Of a DNA stretch of 64,000 nucleotides, positions 35,901 through 48,500 are shown piece by piece. Each line of letters begins with the position of its first letter. The first letter of the stretch is position 1. The stretch spans positions 57,768 to 121,767 of the forward strand of contig JALIZF010000978.1 of NCBI GenBank assembly GCA_029948255.1. Reading direction: 5' to 3'. The notes under the pieces were generated by a model that did no database searches, was not told the DNA's origin, and saw only the letters and a list, made by a program, of their open reading frames with translations. Both the position numbers and the translations under genes were made by a program. This stretch comes from Telmatactis stephensoni (lineage: Eukaryota; Cnidaria; Anthozoa; Actiniaria; Isophelliidae).

Positions 35901-38515
35901 GAATTCGAACGATTGAACAAACGAACGAACGAACGAACGAACGAACGAACGAACGAACGAACGAACGAACGAACGAACGAACAAACGATAAATGGATGAA
36001 CCGAAAGAATAGCAAGACACACCACTCCTTCCCCCAGCTGTACAATTTGTTGTGTATATGGAGCCAGTTTCTAGACCCCGTCCCCATGCACCAATTTGTT
36101 TTCCTTATAAAATGCAACCATTTTAGCATTCTATCTACACTTGAGCGTCTTCCGTATGTCTACGATGCCAAAACAGATAAAATAGATACGTATTCAAATT
36201 TCCCCAGAATAGTATGGACGTAAGTAAATTAATATGTCCGGTACAGGAATGAGAAGACCTCAGTTTGGGAAGTACAGAGTAATAAAAAAGGACTAAAAGG
36301 GCAGCTACAATAAGAAATAAATCACACAAACATCTCACATACTTAGTCTGCGTTACAGTCGCACAAAATATTCATGGTTAATGCAAGGTCAAACAAGAGT
36401 AATTACTGCCGATTGATGAACTTAACCTTTCTTTTGTAAACAATAAAAACCGGAGAAGATCGTCCAGACTGTGGACGCCACCCAAAGTCGTCCAGTGCCA
36501 CAAAGTATCGCCCGGAAGTTAACTCTTAGGTGAACAACAACGAGTAGCAAGGGCGTAAGACTACAATCAGGGGTTAAATCAAGGGTAAAGTAACCGATTC
36601 CTATAGGAAATGATGTACAAAGTAAATTCGATTACAACTGTGAGGAATTCACTAAAGTATTGTTGGGTGGGGTTAGATTGTAGTCGAGGAAGTAACTATG
36701 TCCTGTTTAACGAGATAATAGGAAATACGAAGAAGCTCGTTGTTCTATCCCTGCTGGAGATAAAAACAGCCCTTGTTATCTCTAGAAAGTGTAGTGGAAT
36801 CCACTGAATGACATTGCATGTGACGAGGAAACCATGTATTGATCTATACCTATTGTTACAAAGGGATATGACATGGAACACTTCAACATTTTTATCGGTG
36901 TAGGATTGCGGAACAGAAACATATCCCATTCGGAAACTTTCAGAATACCACTCGGTCAATAAACGAGACGAACGGAACCTTTAAGAAGTCTATGGACTCT
37001 CGATCAGATCCGGACCTCAGGCAGCGGGTCGTAGTCGGTATACTGTGGAATCCCCATCAACAATGAACTTACCCAAAAATACATGCAATCCACGCTCTGC
37101 TCTCACAAACAAAGTTTTTTGTGTGGAATGAACGATAAAAAATTCTTAGCAAGTGCCGAAATGAAAGCGCGTGCTGGCCTACGTGCGTGAGTAATGAAGA
37201 AAAAGTGAACGAAGAGAAAATGAAGAGAAAACCAATAACATAAAATCCGCGGTTTGTTGATAGAAATCGCAGAGAAAAGTCCTCCTTTGCCATTAGATAC
37301 TCAACGCTTTGTCGGAAACTGAGGGATAGATAATGACTTCATATTTTTTCAACTCCGTCTGAATCAACTCTGATACTGAACATAACAAACTCGCAGTGGA
37401 CATGACAAACTAGCGGATTAGAAAATCGCGATAACAAACGCAGATAACAAATCAGTGCAGCTGGGGATGGTCAATCGCTCACGAGCCTGAGGCCCAGATA
37501 GTCTATTAATTAAGAGATAGCTCATCCTAGATGAGAACTGAGAATAATTGAATTGCCAGCTATAGACGAGGATTACTGGAGATGATAACAATCAAAGACC
37601 GAATTGGAAATCATCACTGTATGATATTCACCGCTTAATCAGCTCTTGAGATCAAAACATATACTTGGAATTGTATACGGAATACCCTGAGAAAATATGA
37701 CGCCCAGAATTCGCGGAAGATCGAGTTTAGACTAGATATACTCAATAACATCGGCCGCAACTTTGTGTACGTGTAGCTAGTCCTTCTCGTCGTGATGCAA
37801 ACCAGTACAACATTCTATGTATTACCACAATATATCCTGATTCCCGTGCCGAACTACCCACGGCAATAGAGTGAGCAACTGCAATATTTCACTTATGACG
37901 TCACGGGTGAATATTAAGTAGGAAATACCATTTTGAACAAATATAGATAGTAAGGAGGTGGTCTTGCTTAAAATAACCTAGAAATGAAGGTTATTATGTG
38001 AAACATTTTAAAAGTGAAAAATAAAGTTCATATTAGGAAATAATGTGAAAGTTACGAGAACTTCACGAATATATTCTACGCTGAGTGACGTGTTGTTGAT
38101 TCATGAGGTGATAATATTGGGCAAGTCTGCAATGCCAGATGATATTACTAAGTAAAAATTGCAATTAAATTGATAATGCAAAGCTGGCACATATTTGTAT
38201 AAATCGATTACTGCCAGCTGTTTCATCAAATTACGTACAAATCAAAATTGCTGATTCGAAACAAATCATGCATGCAGGGGAAAGTACCTTGTGGCATAGG
38301 TGAACTTCAATCAGTATTTGCCAAGACTAAACTAAATCACACATCGATGGGAACGCATAACCCACATAAACACTCAAAGATAACAATAAAAACCAAATAT
38401 TATGACAAGTGATACTTACATAGGGGAGATATAGGCTGGTCGCTAGAAGAATGTGTAGGTAATAGAGGGATGGTATTCCAAACACCGTAATGAGCCTTGG
38501 TCTTGTAAGCAGCAT
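29931..38515 (-). CDS. Delta: Delta-type Notch ligand B, complete
   Basis: Type I membrane ligand of 588 aa that activates Notch on adjacent cells. Ten coding exons: 38420-38515, 35395-35670, 34239-34275, 32458-32742, 32153-32210, 31879-32009, 31337-31453, 31210-31259, 30847-31135, 29931-30358; all GT-AG and in phase. Signal peptide (1-32); MNNL (33-136) with GVFEVKL, a paired Cys, CTYG and IRFP..SNWP then GSFSLKV, closely the vertebrate Delta pattern; DSL (about 179-229) with six Cys and [10 protein letters not shown]; five EGF repeats (about 232-408), the fifth (IDDCKDNSC) of calcium-binding type; Thr/Ser-rich stalk; TM helix 461-485; tail of about 103 residues with a Cys4 and poly-Thr stretch just inside the membrane, ending LEESR, so without the PDZ-binding end of many Deltas. 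The DSL domain has four extra residues between its last two cysteines. Intron 1 (2.7 kb) and intron 2 contain tandem repeats and candidate regulatory sites. Confidence 0.96.
30658..30763. repeat. Foldback repeat in Delta B last intron
   Basis: Arms beginning TGCACAGAAGACGTCA (30658) and, in reverse complement, TGCACGGAAGACGTCA (30763) pair over about 40 bases including a gtggygagaa stretch. Probably a short MITE remnant. The flanking 30530-30625 strings (gcgctctgattggt, tgacgtca) recall the MITE at 58816-59187. Confidence 0.7.
31612..31822. repeat. 19-bp minisatellite in Delta B intron, about 11 units
   Basis: The consensus unit aaagccatttgtgtgctgc repeats every 19 bases with one 21-base unit. 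Since 19 is not a multiple of three, each frame repeats every 57 bases; the resulting Cys-rich peptide frames are artefacts. It lies between the exons ending at 31879 and starting at 31453. Confidence 0.92.
34687..34780. promoter_or_regulatory. Three CACGTG E-boxes next to a Su(H)/CSL-like site in Delta B intron 2
   Basis: CACGTG at 34698-34703, 34731-34736 and 34763-34768, followed at 34771-34780 by CGTGGGAAAA, which fits the Su(H)/RBPJ consensus (YRTGRGAAM). The first two E-boxes lie in a 34-bp tandem duplication (aaacaatct.agcacgtggtc). CACGTG is bound by Hes/Hey-type and other bHLH factors. Together they would fit feedback control of a Notch ligand gene. Predicted from motifs only. Confidence 0.4.
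35072..35390. repeat. Tandem repeat of about 127 bp abutting Delta B exon 2
   Basis: Two near-identical units (gttcgcgttaaccgggttctc through ttcaataagttcctt) followed by a partial third that runs to within five bases of the exon 2 donor (35395). Inside each unit the motif gttcgcrttarnsgggttc appears twice, so the array itself grew from a shorter unit. Confidence 0.9.
35705..35995. repeat. CCAA and CGAA microsatellites in Delta B intron 1
   Basis: ccaaccaa units (35728-35820) and cgaacgaa units (35860-35985), starting about 35 bases upstream of the acceptor of Delta B exon 2. The Val-Arg-Ser-Phe and Gly-Trp-Leu-Val frames on the minus strand are repeat artefacts. Confidence 0.97.
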
Positions 38516-40702
38516 GGGCCTACGACTCGGAGACTTTTATGTGTTAGAGGTACCTCCTTGGGTTAGTCTCTTGGTCCGATTGAAGTTAGTGAATCTCCTT
38601 GGTGTAGCACTGTGGAGCGAGAGAGTTGTGTTAGGTCTAGTGTGACTATCATCGTCTCGATCACTAGATTAAGTGAATAGTTAAACCTGTGGCAATTATC
38701 AAATGTATTATCAGTTTTTCAACCGCAAAGATCACATTTGAATGAAAACTTCTCGGTTCCTTAACAACGGAAAATACTAGCCAATATTTGACTAGGCATT
38801 GAATAGTCAATACCGTCTAGCGACGCGAATTGTTCACTTACGCTTAGATGAGAGTGTTTTTGTCCGTTTAACCCCTTAAACGATCTATCATTACGGCAGC
38901 ATGAGCGAGTATGTTACACAGAGAGCTCGTTCAGTGTGTGCCGTGACTACACGCAGAGTTCCCAAAAACAAACATGCATAGACATGTACACAGCACGATA
39001 TGGTCTAGTAAAAACGGCTATTTATAAACACTTACAAGCATGCTAGATTTGGATCTTGACAACATTCAGTCGCGATGTGCGGCCAGCTTGAGATCACATC
39101 TAACAACAACTTTTACTTACTAACTCAATTTGAGCTATCTAGCTTGGGGTATATTTCAAATAACTGGCTTCATCCGGAAATACCGGAAGACCTATCCTTT
39201 TGAAAATTGTTTCAATTAACGCAGAGTCTCTGTGCAAAGTGACAGCTCTTCCTTTGCGGTCCGACACAAATTCTATCTGCCGAGTTTGTTATCCAGAATA
39301 CGGTTTGCGCAAACCTAACCATTGCATGTAGAAAAGCACGGCTCAGGTTTCACACAGAAAAAAGTGCGCTTTGTGAAATAAATTCAAGTAGGTCGCACGA
39401 AAGTGAAATACTTTTGCGAGACTGCACAGAAAAGTTTGCTGTCAATAAAGAAACATGTGGCCAGCTCTACAGCACCAAAGTAAACTACGCTGTACTCATT
39501 GAGTGAGATAACGGTCAGTATAAGGGGTGTTATCGAGGCTTTAACTGAATAGCAAGGTGAACGGAAGTGAAGAATTTACTGGTGTTCATCTGGTGTTCAT
39601 ATATTCATTTTAACGCACTAGGAACGACCTCTAGTAACAATCTACTAAACTGCAGATGTATATTAATATGAATTGCTCGCTTGACTTCATTCTGTGGGAC
39701 TGAAGACACGCTCTGGTGCATTTTTAGTCCCTTTTTCGTGAACAAGTTTCTAAAAATGCGGGAAATATTTACGACGTTGAACTCGTTATCAAACCCTGAA
39801 TGAACTTGCTCACATTGTATTCAGAACCTTGCTTATCATAAATTATTCTAATATTTCGAAGTCCAGAATCCTTTTACAATAGCAGTGACATATGTGCTGC
39901 TATCGACCTGACACTACTACAATACTGGCCTGTTCTGCTAGCTCCAATTTGATGTTCACAACCACAAAGCATTCTACTTACTTGATCAAACCCAACTACA
40001 CCTGAAGTTATTGCGAACATTTATACCAAGAAGTACAGCGAACTCTTGAAAAACTCTCTCTGGGTACATAGAATGACCGACAGTTCCCGTAGAAACTGGC
40101 TTCCCACATAAACACGAGGCAGTCTGCACTCTGATAATCTTTCGATCAAGTTGACAAGCTATTGATTGAAGTAATTCAATAGAAAGTCGCGCGTGCAAGA
40201 TTTGACTCCACGTGGTCTAAGACTTCACTAACAAGCTCGTTTTTCGGTCTTCCATCAGCTGTTTCATTTCCAGCGAAAAAGAAAGTTTACATCTCGTGAA
40301 AGACAACGGGTCAAGAGTGCTATAATTGGCTATTACACAATCTCGTCTCCCATGAATGAACTCCGTGTGAAAAAGATTTTGCAAACTATATTTATACTCT
40401 CAAAGTAAACTGAGTTCTAAGCGCCATAATTCGGACTTGGTTCGCGAAGCAGGCATACCCGTGGACCACCCGTACGGGCTATGAATTTATACAAGTGCTA
40501 AACAAGGAATAAATGAAGTTACTGACTAGTTTTGAGAGACAAGATGCAGTGGAAGGCTGATAAGCGTTGGCAGATTCCGGCATTTTGTGCCGATATAAAA
40601 ACAAAACCTTCATTGATGACCTCACTGACCTTGTCTTGCTTTCGTATTGTGCGAACGGACAGACAAACTACGTTACGAGATCGAAGGCAGCGAAACAAAC
40701 AA

Positions 40703-40734
<32 letters not shown>

Positions 40735-41578
40735 TGGAGGAGACAATAGTGGGAAATTAGGAGAGCGTGCAAGTAGCCACAAATCCTCGTTGTTTGTTTT
40801 TGGTAAAAGATCAAGTGCAATCATAAAGATAAAGAAGGAATTTTGCCCATCTTTCGTAAAAGTGAAACTTTCTCGTCCCGTATCGAAACCAACAAAACTG
40901 GCACTGAATAAAATTATTCAAATTGATCCATATTTAACATCCTCAGTTCATTGGCTATTGCTCATATATTGCTTGTAATTTTGAGTTAACTTTCGGCAAA
41001 GTCATATCTGACATATTATTCATATTAACTTAAATAACGTTCTATGCTAGCCAAATTGAAGTGGCCCGCTCTGACAGTTCTTATGCCCCAATCAAAACAG
41101 AGAATGGATCGATCTTAAAAGGCCATTTCGCTAAACACTCTCCTAGGTTCTTTTTGATGTTTTCTTTGAAACTCAGGAAACCCGATTTGTTTTTGTTTTC
41201 CCATCTAATACCAAAGTAATCCATCAAAGTTTCAGGTAATTTGAATTTAACTGACTTTATAGAGTACGAAAACAAGGTAATGAATTCAATTAATTACGAA
41301 ATTAATCAATATCTGTACAATTTTAAGGGGTCCGTGAAGTATCTTAATTTTCTCTTAAGGAATGCTTGACAATTTTACATAAAAACTCATTGTTTATGGA
41401 CGGTTACGAGTAGTTATTTTAATCACTGACGTAGTCGTTGACTATACCACCCACATACAAGGATACAATGTGAACAAACTTATCACGTCGACCAACGCCA
41501 AACTTTGAAATCCTGAACTAAAGCTACAGCTACAGGATGTAATTCTTAAGGATTTAGATCACTTTTAACGACACGTAG
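38516..41578. other. Delta B upstream region, no gene recognised
   Basis: Likely promoter and upstream control region. It includes a short acagacag tract (40695-40735). A minus-strand frame near 41090-41275 has a coding-like feel (SVKFKLPETLMDYFGIRW) but has no recognisable domain and no clear partner exons. Confidence 0.45.
39018..39026 (-). promoter_or_regulatory. TATA-like box upstream of Delta B
   Basis: The minus strand reads TATAAATAG about 500 bases upstream of the Delta B ATG (38515). If used, it would give a 5'UTR of roughly 470 bases. It is a single motif match in AT-rich DNA, so it is weak evidence. Confidence 0.25.
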
Positions 41579-41752
41579 GAAGATTCAAGACGAATTCCTC
41601 TAGTTTTACGTAGTGGTTTAGCAGGAACCATTGTGACTGGATTTAAGTTGGCACCTTATAGACCACCCGTAACAAGAACAAGAACGGAAGCCCCTTATTT
41701 ATTGGCTTATGTATTTACTGTATTAGCTTGGTGGCTAGGTAAAGAACGCTAA
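41579..41752 (+). CDS. Exon-like 57-codon frame with one predicted membrane helix
   Basis: Frame following an in-frame TAG that could itself be part of an acceptor (acacgtag/gaag), ending at TAA 41750-41752. The peptide has a basic proline-rich middle (KLAPYRPPVTRTRTEAP) and a C-terminal hydrophobic stretch (YLLAYVFTVLAWWLG) ending KER. This is the shape of a tiny single-pass membrane protein. There is no in-frame ATG, so it would have to be a last exon or a decayed copy. I do not recognise the family, and no upstream exon was identified. Confidence 0.25.
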   Translation, partial: EDSRRIPLVLRSGLAGTIVTGFKLAPYRPPVTRTRTEAPYLLAYVFTVLAWWLGKER

Positions 41753-44700
41753 TAATCAATCTTTTACATCAATGCTGAGCAATTGCCAGTACACTCTAGG
41801 AAGTCGCTAGCCTGTTTTAACTTAATCGATGATCCATAGAGTGGTTGGTACCTATGCTCAGCTCAAACTCAAGGGAACTAAACTAGAACCACGATCGCAC
41901 AAACTAAAAACATGATAAATGACCATCAACAGTGTAAAAGGAAACCACATTGTCTATTACATAAAACAGTTGTAATGCCAAGTACAATAAATTTATAATT
42001 GGATTTACCAAGAAGGTGTTAGAGTATGACAATTAACAGTTTTATATCACGAGGTGTTTATAGAAAAAATATTCAGAGTATGCAAAATTAGCGGGTAGTG
42101 AGTGAGTTGAGCCGACTCAAAGCTACAAAATAGGAAGTCGCTCCTGAAACTGCATCAGCCCTTTAAATTCGATAGGAATACTAATGCAGCTTACAGATAG
42201 CAATGGAATATCAATGTATGACAAGAGACTGATAAAGACGACGTTTCGCAGCTTTGAACCACGACATATAAATCAAATACTTGGTAATCCCTAAAAGTGC
42301 TTCGTACAGAACAGTCTTACCTAAATATCGTGTTCTTAGCAGCCAAACTTGCTCATTGGGGATCTCTTCTAACAGTTAGGTAACTTAGAAAACTAGTGAC
42401 AGACCGAAAACAACACAAACTCCGCAGCTGTCTAGACGAATTTACCCTCAAAATGTGGTCTAAAATTACGGCCAGCCCAGATTGGTGATAAAAGAGGAGT
42501 TACCCAACACACCTCTCAAGGTGTTCTCTTTGACAAATGTGTCAAATCGACGTCATGTACATTCCTGTGTACAAAATATTCACCTATCAAAACCCTGGTC
42601 TGCTATCTAACTTTTGCTAGAACTAAAAGCTCTCAGTTTTGTTATGCAATAGAGTATTAATCAAAGCAAATGCCGTCTTTCAATCATCAAATGTAAGATT
42701 ATTGTAGTATTTAAGAGTGTAAGAATTGACCATCGCTTTTCTTACTAAACTGTTTGAGAACAAGTCTTTGCTTCACTCTATTATGGAATAGTTTGGATAT
42801 TCCCCATGTGTTTAGAAACCTCATATTTGTTTAAGTTCACCTTATATCCGCCTTATTTGAATCCTTTAAGCGATAGGCAAAGCAAGATAAAGGTCTTGAT
42901 TACACACCACTAGATTAGAAGGGATCTAGATAACAACCAGTGATTACTTTCTAAGCAAAGCTTTTAGGTGGGATGGGATTCAAACGAATTGATTCAATTA
43001 CTAATGTACAAAAACAACATACCTTTAGAGCGAGTCGAACTTGCTGACCGAAATGGTAAAAGAAAATCAACAAACTATGGGAAGTAAAGATGATGGATGA
43101 AGAGCTACTGTCAAATGGCTACGCGGCTAATCGGATTTACCTCGGATTACCTGATACAGTTCCAATGATAGCCATTCAAAACGAACACTTGGACATTCCG
43201 GATAAAATACTTTAAAACTGTAGGAAATTATTTCCTTAAATGCTTATGACCTGATTCAAGAAACACATCCACTGACACATCCACTGATTCTAGAAATTCC
43301 CGCCTTTATGTGTCAGGAGCGCACGCGTCTGACATTTTCCCGCCAAAGGAGACAAAAGGATTTGACATTAGGAGCACAAGGCAGGCGCGAGTGGCTCGTG
43401 CCATCTTGATAACCTTTAAATACTACTTGTAATAAAGTAGAAATGCAGGCGGTCCAATAACTTTAAAATTGCTGACTCTTTCGGCGAAGTTTGAGGTCAC
43501 AAGATGCTTGTCAATTTTACTACGATATACTCGCTAAACGACTCAAGGCGGTCGATGAACTCTTGTCAGTTGCCAACACTTTCAGGTCAGTGACCCACTT
43601 TTATTTCATAGTTTTATACTTACTCATAATAAATGCCTTGATAAACGATTAAATGAAATCTTTTTATGTACGTTTTTCTACATTTTACGAGAGTTTTCAA
43701 GCTATTTCAGAAGGAAAATGAAAGACCAATCGCCAGGTCAGAGTCTGCCAGAGTGAAAATTAAGCTTTCAGCAAAGATTCAAAAAGTTAGCAAATATTTA
43801 ATAAATAGGTGTTTGAGACAATTAAAAGTGGGTATTAATACAAACAAATATAAGATTTAACATCTTTTGGCTCAATTAAAATATGCTATCATCAACATAC
43901 TGATAGCTAACAAGCTGCTATAGAGTCACGGATTATCATAGTATCATCGTATGAACGTTAGAAATATTAAAGATTTCCTGAAACAATGAGCCATTGAGAA
44001 GCATTATGATGTTGACTGAATTATCTTTAAGTACAGCTTAATTCTGGTTCTATGATCTGATCTTGAAAATCACTTTTTCAAACATTTGATGTTCTCTGGT
44101 ACAAAGGGAAGGAAAGCTGTTTTGGAATACAGATTTAACTACTTTCGCTTTGATTGCGTGAAGCCAAGAGCCTCTCGACTCGGTAACCTAAAATGGATGG
44201 CCAACTGGAGGGTAAAGAGTCGCGAAATTTATTCAACAAAACCATGCTCCAAAAAAAATTATAGATAAAAATCTATTTTTTATATTATGCCTTTATTTTT
44301 CGTGTTAATTTTTCATGGTGAATTTTATAGTGTGGTTTTGTAGCCAGCCAGCAAGATGACTATCGGTTTATCCACAGTTCAAATTTCACCACATTGATCG
44401 ATTATAAGATTTCTAATTACAGGTATAAATAGGGCTTGCCCCTCTTTATTGCTCAGTACTGATAACGGCGACAAATTAGCGAGCACATCAAACCCATGTG
44501 AGTAAAGTCTATTTTGCATGACCTTCACCACATTCAGGTTGCGTGCGGAACGCTTGGCTGAACAAACTGAACTCAATACCATCGCAGATGTTCACATCTA
44601 TTGATCTTTTAAGTGAGTTTTGATTATGCGAATTAGATTGTCTTTGCCAGATTACTTTGGAATCAAGAAAATCATGAAATATAGATGCTCCTTTAGACTT

Positions 44701-45379
44701 ATATTTTTACTTTTAGTTTGTACGTAGAGAGATAGTATGATCTTAATTTGGTCAATACCAATTTCTTGTTGAACAGTTTTAGATACAAATCAAAGTCTAA
44801 AAGGTGTCATTTACATGTACAATTATTTGTACACATTTTCCTCTAAAAAGATTTCTAAGTATTACAGCTGACACTACTTCTAGTGCTTGTTGTTTTTGCT
44901 TTTGAGTTGTTGTTGTTGTTGTTGTTGTGACTCTAAATCCACTTTAACCACCAAACAAAACTGTACCTATCACTATCAACTAACACTACAAACACCAGTT
45001 CTACAAACACCAAACACAGTTCTGCTACTGCCAAAGCCGACTGTTCAATAACATCAACAGATGAATGTCTTGTGCCACTATTTAGAGTAGCCTGTAGCCT
45101 GGGAAGGAGGGGAGGGGTGAGGTGGATATGGGGTTGGGGAGGGGAAAATGAATGGGATGGAGAGGCTCGCCCTCCCTATTCCTCTCTTTAGCCCCTTCCC
45201 TTCCTCTTCCCCTCCCCTCCCTCCTCAGAGCCTGCTCACTGGCTATTATTAGAGCTGTCAAAACTTCTTCCCTAGGAGTTACACCATTGCTAGCTGGTAC
45301 TAGTTTTACTGCCAGTAAGTGCTGCTTCTACTGCAACTAACTGTTACTTCTAGAGTGATTTTATTTAACCCGTGAACTA
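41753..45379. other. Intergenic, nothing recognised apart from simple repeats
   Basis: Contains a ttg tandem at 44908-44928 and many short frames without domains. No paired repeats or RNA genes seen. Confidence 0.45.
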
Positions 45380-45530
45380 GAGTGATTTTCATCGGACTGT
45401 GAAATAATTACTAATAGTCAGTGTTTAATAGTGTCTAACAGTTGTATTGCAACAAAAGAAAACAATGGGTGCAGAGTCTATTGGTGTCTATTAGCTTAGT
45501 AACTATTTCACAGTCCGGTGAAAATCACTC
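45380..45530. mobile_element. TA-flanked MITE with 36-bp inverted repeats
   Basis: A 151-bp element; ends GAGTGATTTTCAYCGGACTG and onward match at about 33 of 36 bases and are bounded by TA (45378-45379 and 45531-45532), as for Tc1/mariner-type elements. The internal string acaaaagaaaacaatgggtg recurs just outside at about 45574, and a lone end-like 'agagtgatttta' lies at about 45353. Confidence 0.85.
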
Positions 45531-48500
45531 TAAGAAAAATGACATTTTAGTTTGTACTAGTAGTTGATAAAGAACAAAAGAAAACAATGGGTGTTGAACC
45601 TACTACTAACGATTATGCGTACTACTTTCACTAACTCACTCTATTACTGCTGTGCCTCAGACTTCCACCATTGCTACTTCTACTAATACTAATGCCACTA
45701 AGTGCTGTTTGCCACTATTGAAAGTGCAACTTGTAATGAATGTGTAACACATGTATTCACATCACGTGTATTTTCGTAGAGGATTTTATATACTGGCTTT
45801 GTTAATAGGAATTTCATCAGTTATAACATTGTATATTTTAATTACAAATTGAATGTTTTTAGTTAGTAGATAATTAACAGGTCTACATCAGCTTGCCTTA
45901 AACTAACCTGCATTTTCAACTAAAGCATGATGTATGTATTACTAACATTTACACCATTGCAACTATATGTTACTCAGTCCAAAATTACTTATGCTGCTAG
46001 TCAACTAGTGCTCTACCTGTCGTCACTACTAATTTCTTGCCTATATGTGTGATAGTATTTACCATGGCATTGTAAGCTTTAAAAGCCGATATCACTCGTT
46101 AATCTCCACGCGCACTGTACCTAGAATGTCTGATGAGTTCGACCTCAAGTCAACCATAACATCACATGCGACGTGCCTCACTCCAATTATCAAGGGAAGT
46201 AAACATCCAACAATGAACCCACCAAGCATGGGGTCTTTGTGTTTGAATAAAGCAGCTCACAAAGAACTTTTACAACAACAACCCGAATGTCATGTTTTGC
46301 TAACTTATCTTTAAGTAGCTCCAAGCCAAAGACTACAGTTTACAAAACAAATTCCAAAAGTGAACTTGTTTTCTGAGAATGATGATCAAGATTACCAATG
46401 AATCCCATAACATACACAAAGACTAACAAACACAAAAACCGTTTCTGGATAAACAAAACGAGCTAATCTTGTCAACATGCGCCAATGCTGCCAAAGAATA
46501 ATGCCACCTGTGGGAAAAATAATCTGGGGTTTTAGAACCGCTCATAAGATGGTTCTGCGAAAGAAGCTTTAGTCAAAAATCTATTCGCTACCACTTGCTG
46601 TTTAAAGCCTCACATGGAGTGCTATTTTAAATCAGTTCTCCAAGCACGCGTTTGGCTTGTGCATTAGTTGACTCACGGATTTGTGAGCACAGACGCGTGG
46701 AAGCCAATTAACCACGTGATTAATTCCCGCCAAATTTACTCAAAGTATTCTACGACAACAAAAACAAAGCATAGGTACTTAGACGAGATTTTCATTTCCG
46801 ATCTAGTAGACCTACATGGCAACGAAGATTCTCATAGAAGAACTTTGTTAGAACAGCAAATCTACAAGCTTGATGACTCTGGATGTTAATTACTGTCGTC
46901 TAGTAACCGTTACTAGACATAAACTATTTGGTTTTGTTGTTATTTGGGATCAAACGGGATCACTCACTACTAACGCCAAAAATATGGCGCCATGATAAGA
47001 GAACTGTATTATATTGTGGCTTATTTCGCAATGAACATGATATAAATATAATTATACGGAATCATTGATGGAATAGATGTCTGGGTGTGGTTTAGGACTG
47101 CAGCTGCCATCCATCAAGATCGTTTAGCATAATTATCCCTATAAGTTTTCTATAGGCTTTCCGTGTAGAATGTGTATTGGGTTGCAGCTATATATAGTAG
47201 AGACCAATCAATTCGCTCAATAAAATATAACACATAATAATTTGTGATAGAACTGCAATTTAAACATGAACATTGCTTTGAAACGTGGTTTCTAAAATAT
47301 AGTCAAGATTTCTGTTTTCAATAAGAGACGAATTAGCGTATTAACCAGGCTTAATACCGGCAAATCGGCAACTACACACAGATTTACATTTACATAAAAA
47401 TAGTGTCTTTTCTAAAAGAATAGCGACAATCATTTATGATGGGTTGATTTTACAATAATCTATTAAATACAAAAATCAGTTTTTCCTTTAGAAGTCTTTT
47501 TGCAAATGTTTTTGCAAATGTTCTAAAGTATACACGTCAAAAAATAGGTACTTCAAGTCCTTTTCAAAGCAGCACTTTCGACAAGTTCACTATAAAAAGA
47601 AGTTTTTAATTGTCAAAATTGTGCATAAAATCACAGAAGAAAGGGAAGCAATATAAAACCACTCAAGAGGACGTCTATAGAGCTGGGAATATTTATCTAT
47701 AACAAAAGCCTATAGAACGAGTAAACCACATTGGAAGGGTTGTCTTCTAAGTGGTGAAAGCTTGCGACCAATTAACACTCGACTCCTGTGTGTATAGTGT
47801 AAGAAGAAAAGTCTGTTATTCCAATTTCTAGTTAAACATTTATCGGTTGAAATGAGTATCAACCCCCCAGGTATAAACGATTATGTTCCTAGGGACTTTT
47901 AACTTGTGAATACGTTGGTCCATGCATGAGACGTGAAGCTGAAAAAAGCCGGCTTTGGAAAACCATCAATTATAAAATAAGTACTAAAAATATGAAGGTA
48001 CATCAGAAAAGGCGTTTAATTGCAAATATCTGTTCGATGAAACACTCAAGGAAACAGAACACTGCGGTGTTCTTTCTTAAAACTAAAGTAATTTTTATCA
48101 GGTTCTCCTTTATGGAACAAAAAGGATATCGGCGCGCCAAGGGATCTTAGTGGCTCACTAAAGGATCTAAAGCCATATTCAAAACATCGCTTTTATATTG
48201 TCAATAACAACACTAATACAATGCTGATGTTGTTCGTCCTTCAAATATCGTGGGCTTCAAAACAGATCAAAAAATCATAGTTTACGTCAACCTTTTCTTT
48301 CCAATTCAAAACACACTGCACAGCGCAAAGACTAAATTAACCTAGAAATACGAAGTGACGCCAGAGTTTTAAGGAATAAAATTTATCATATTTTTGTACA
48401 CGAATTTGAGGTCTGCTTTGCAGTTTTGCAGCATCAAAATAATTTAATGATAATATCGATCGAAATTGCTGCACGAATGCTGCTTTAAAAACTGAATTGT

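Noticed and set aside
35648..36129. Minus-strand frames rich in Val-Arg-Ser-Phe and Gly-Trp-Leu-Val
   Set aside because: They translate the CGAA and CCAA microsatellites upstream of Delta B exon 2; not coding.
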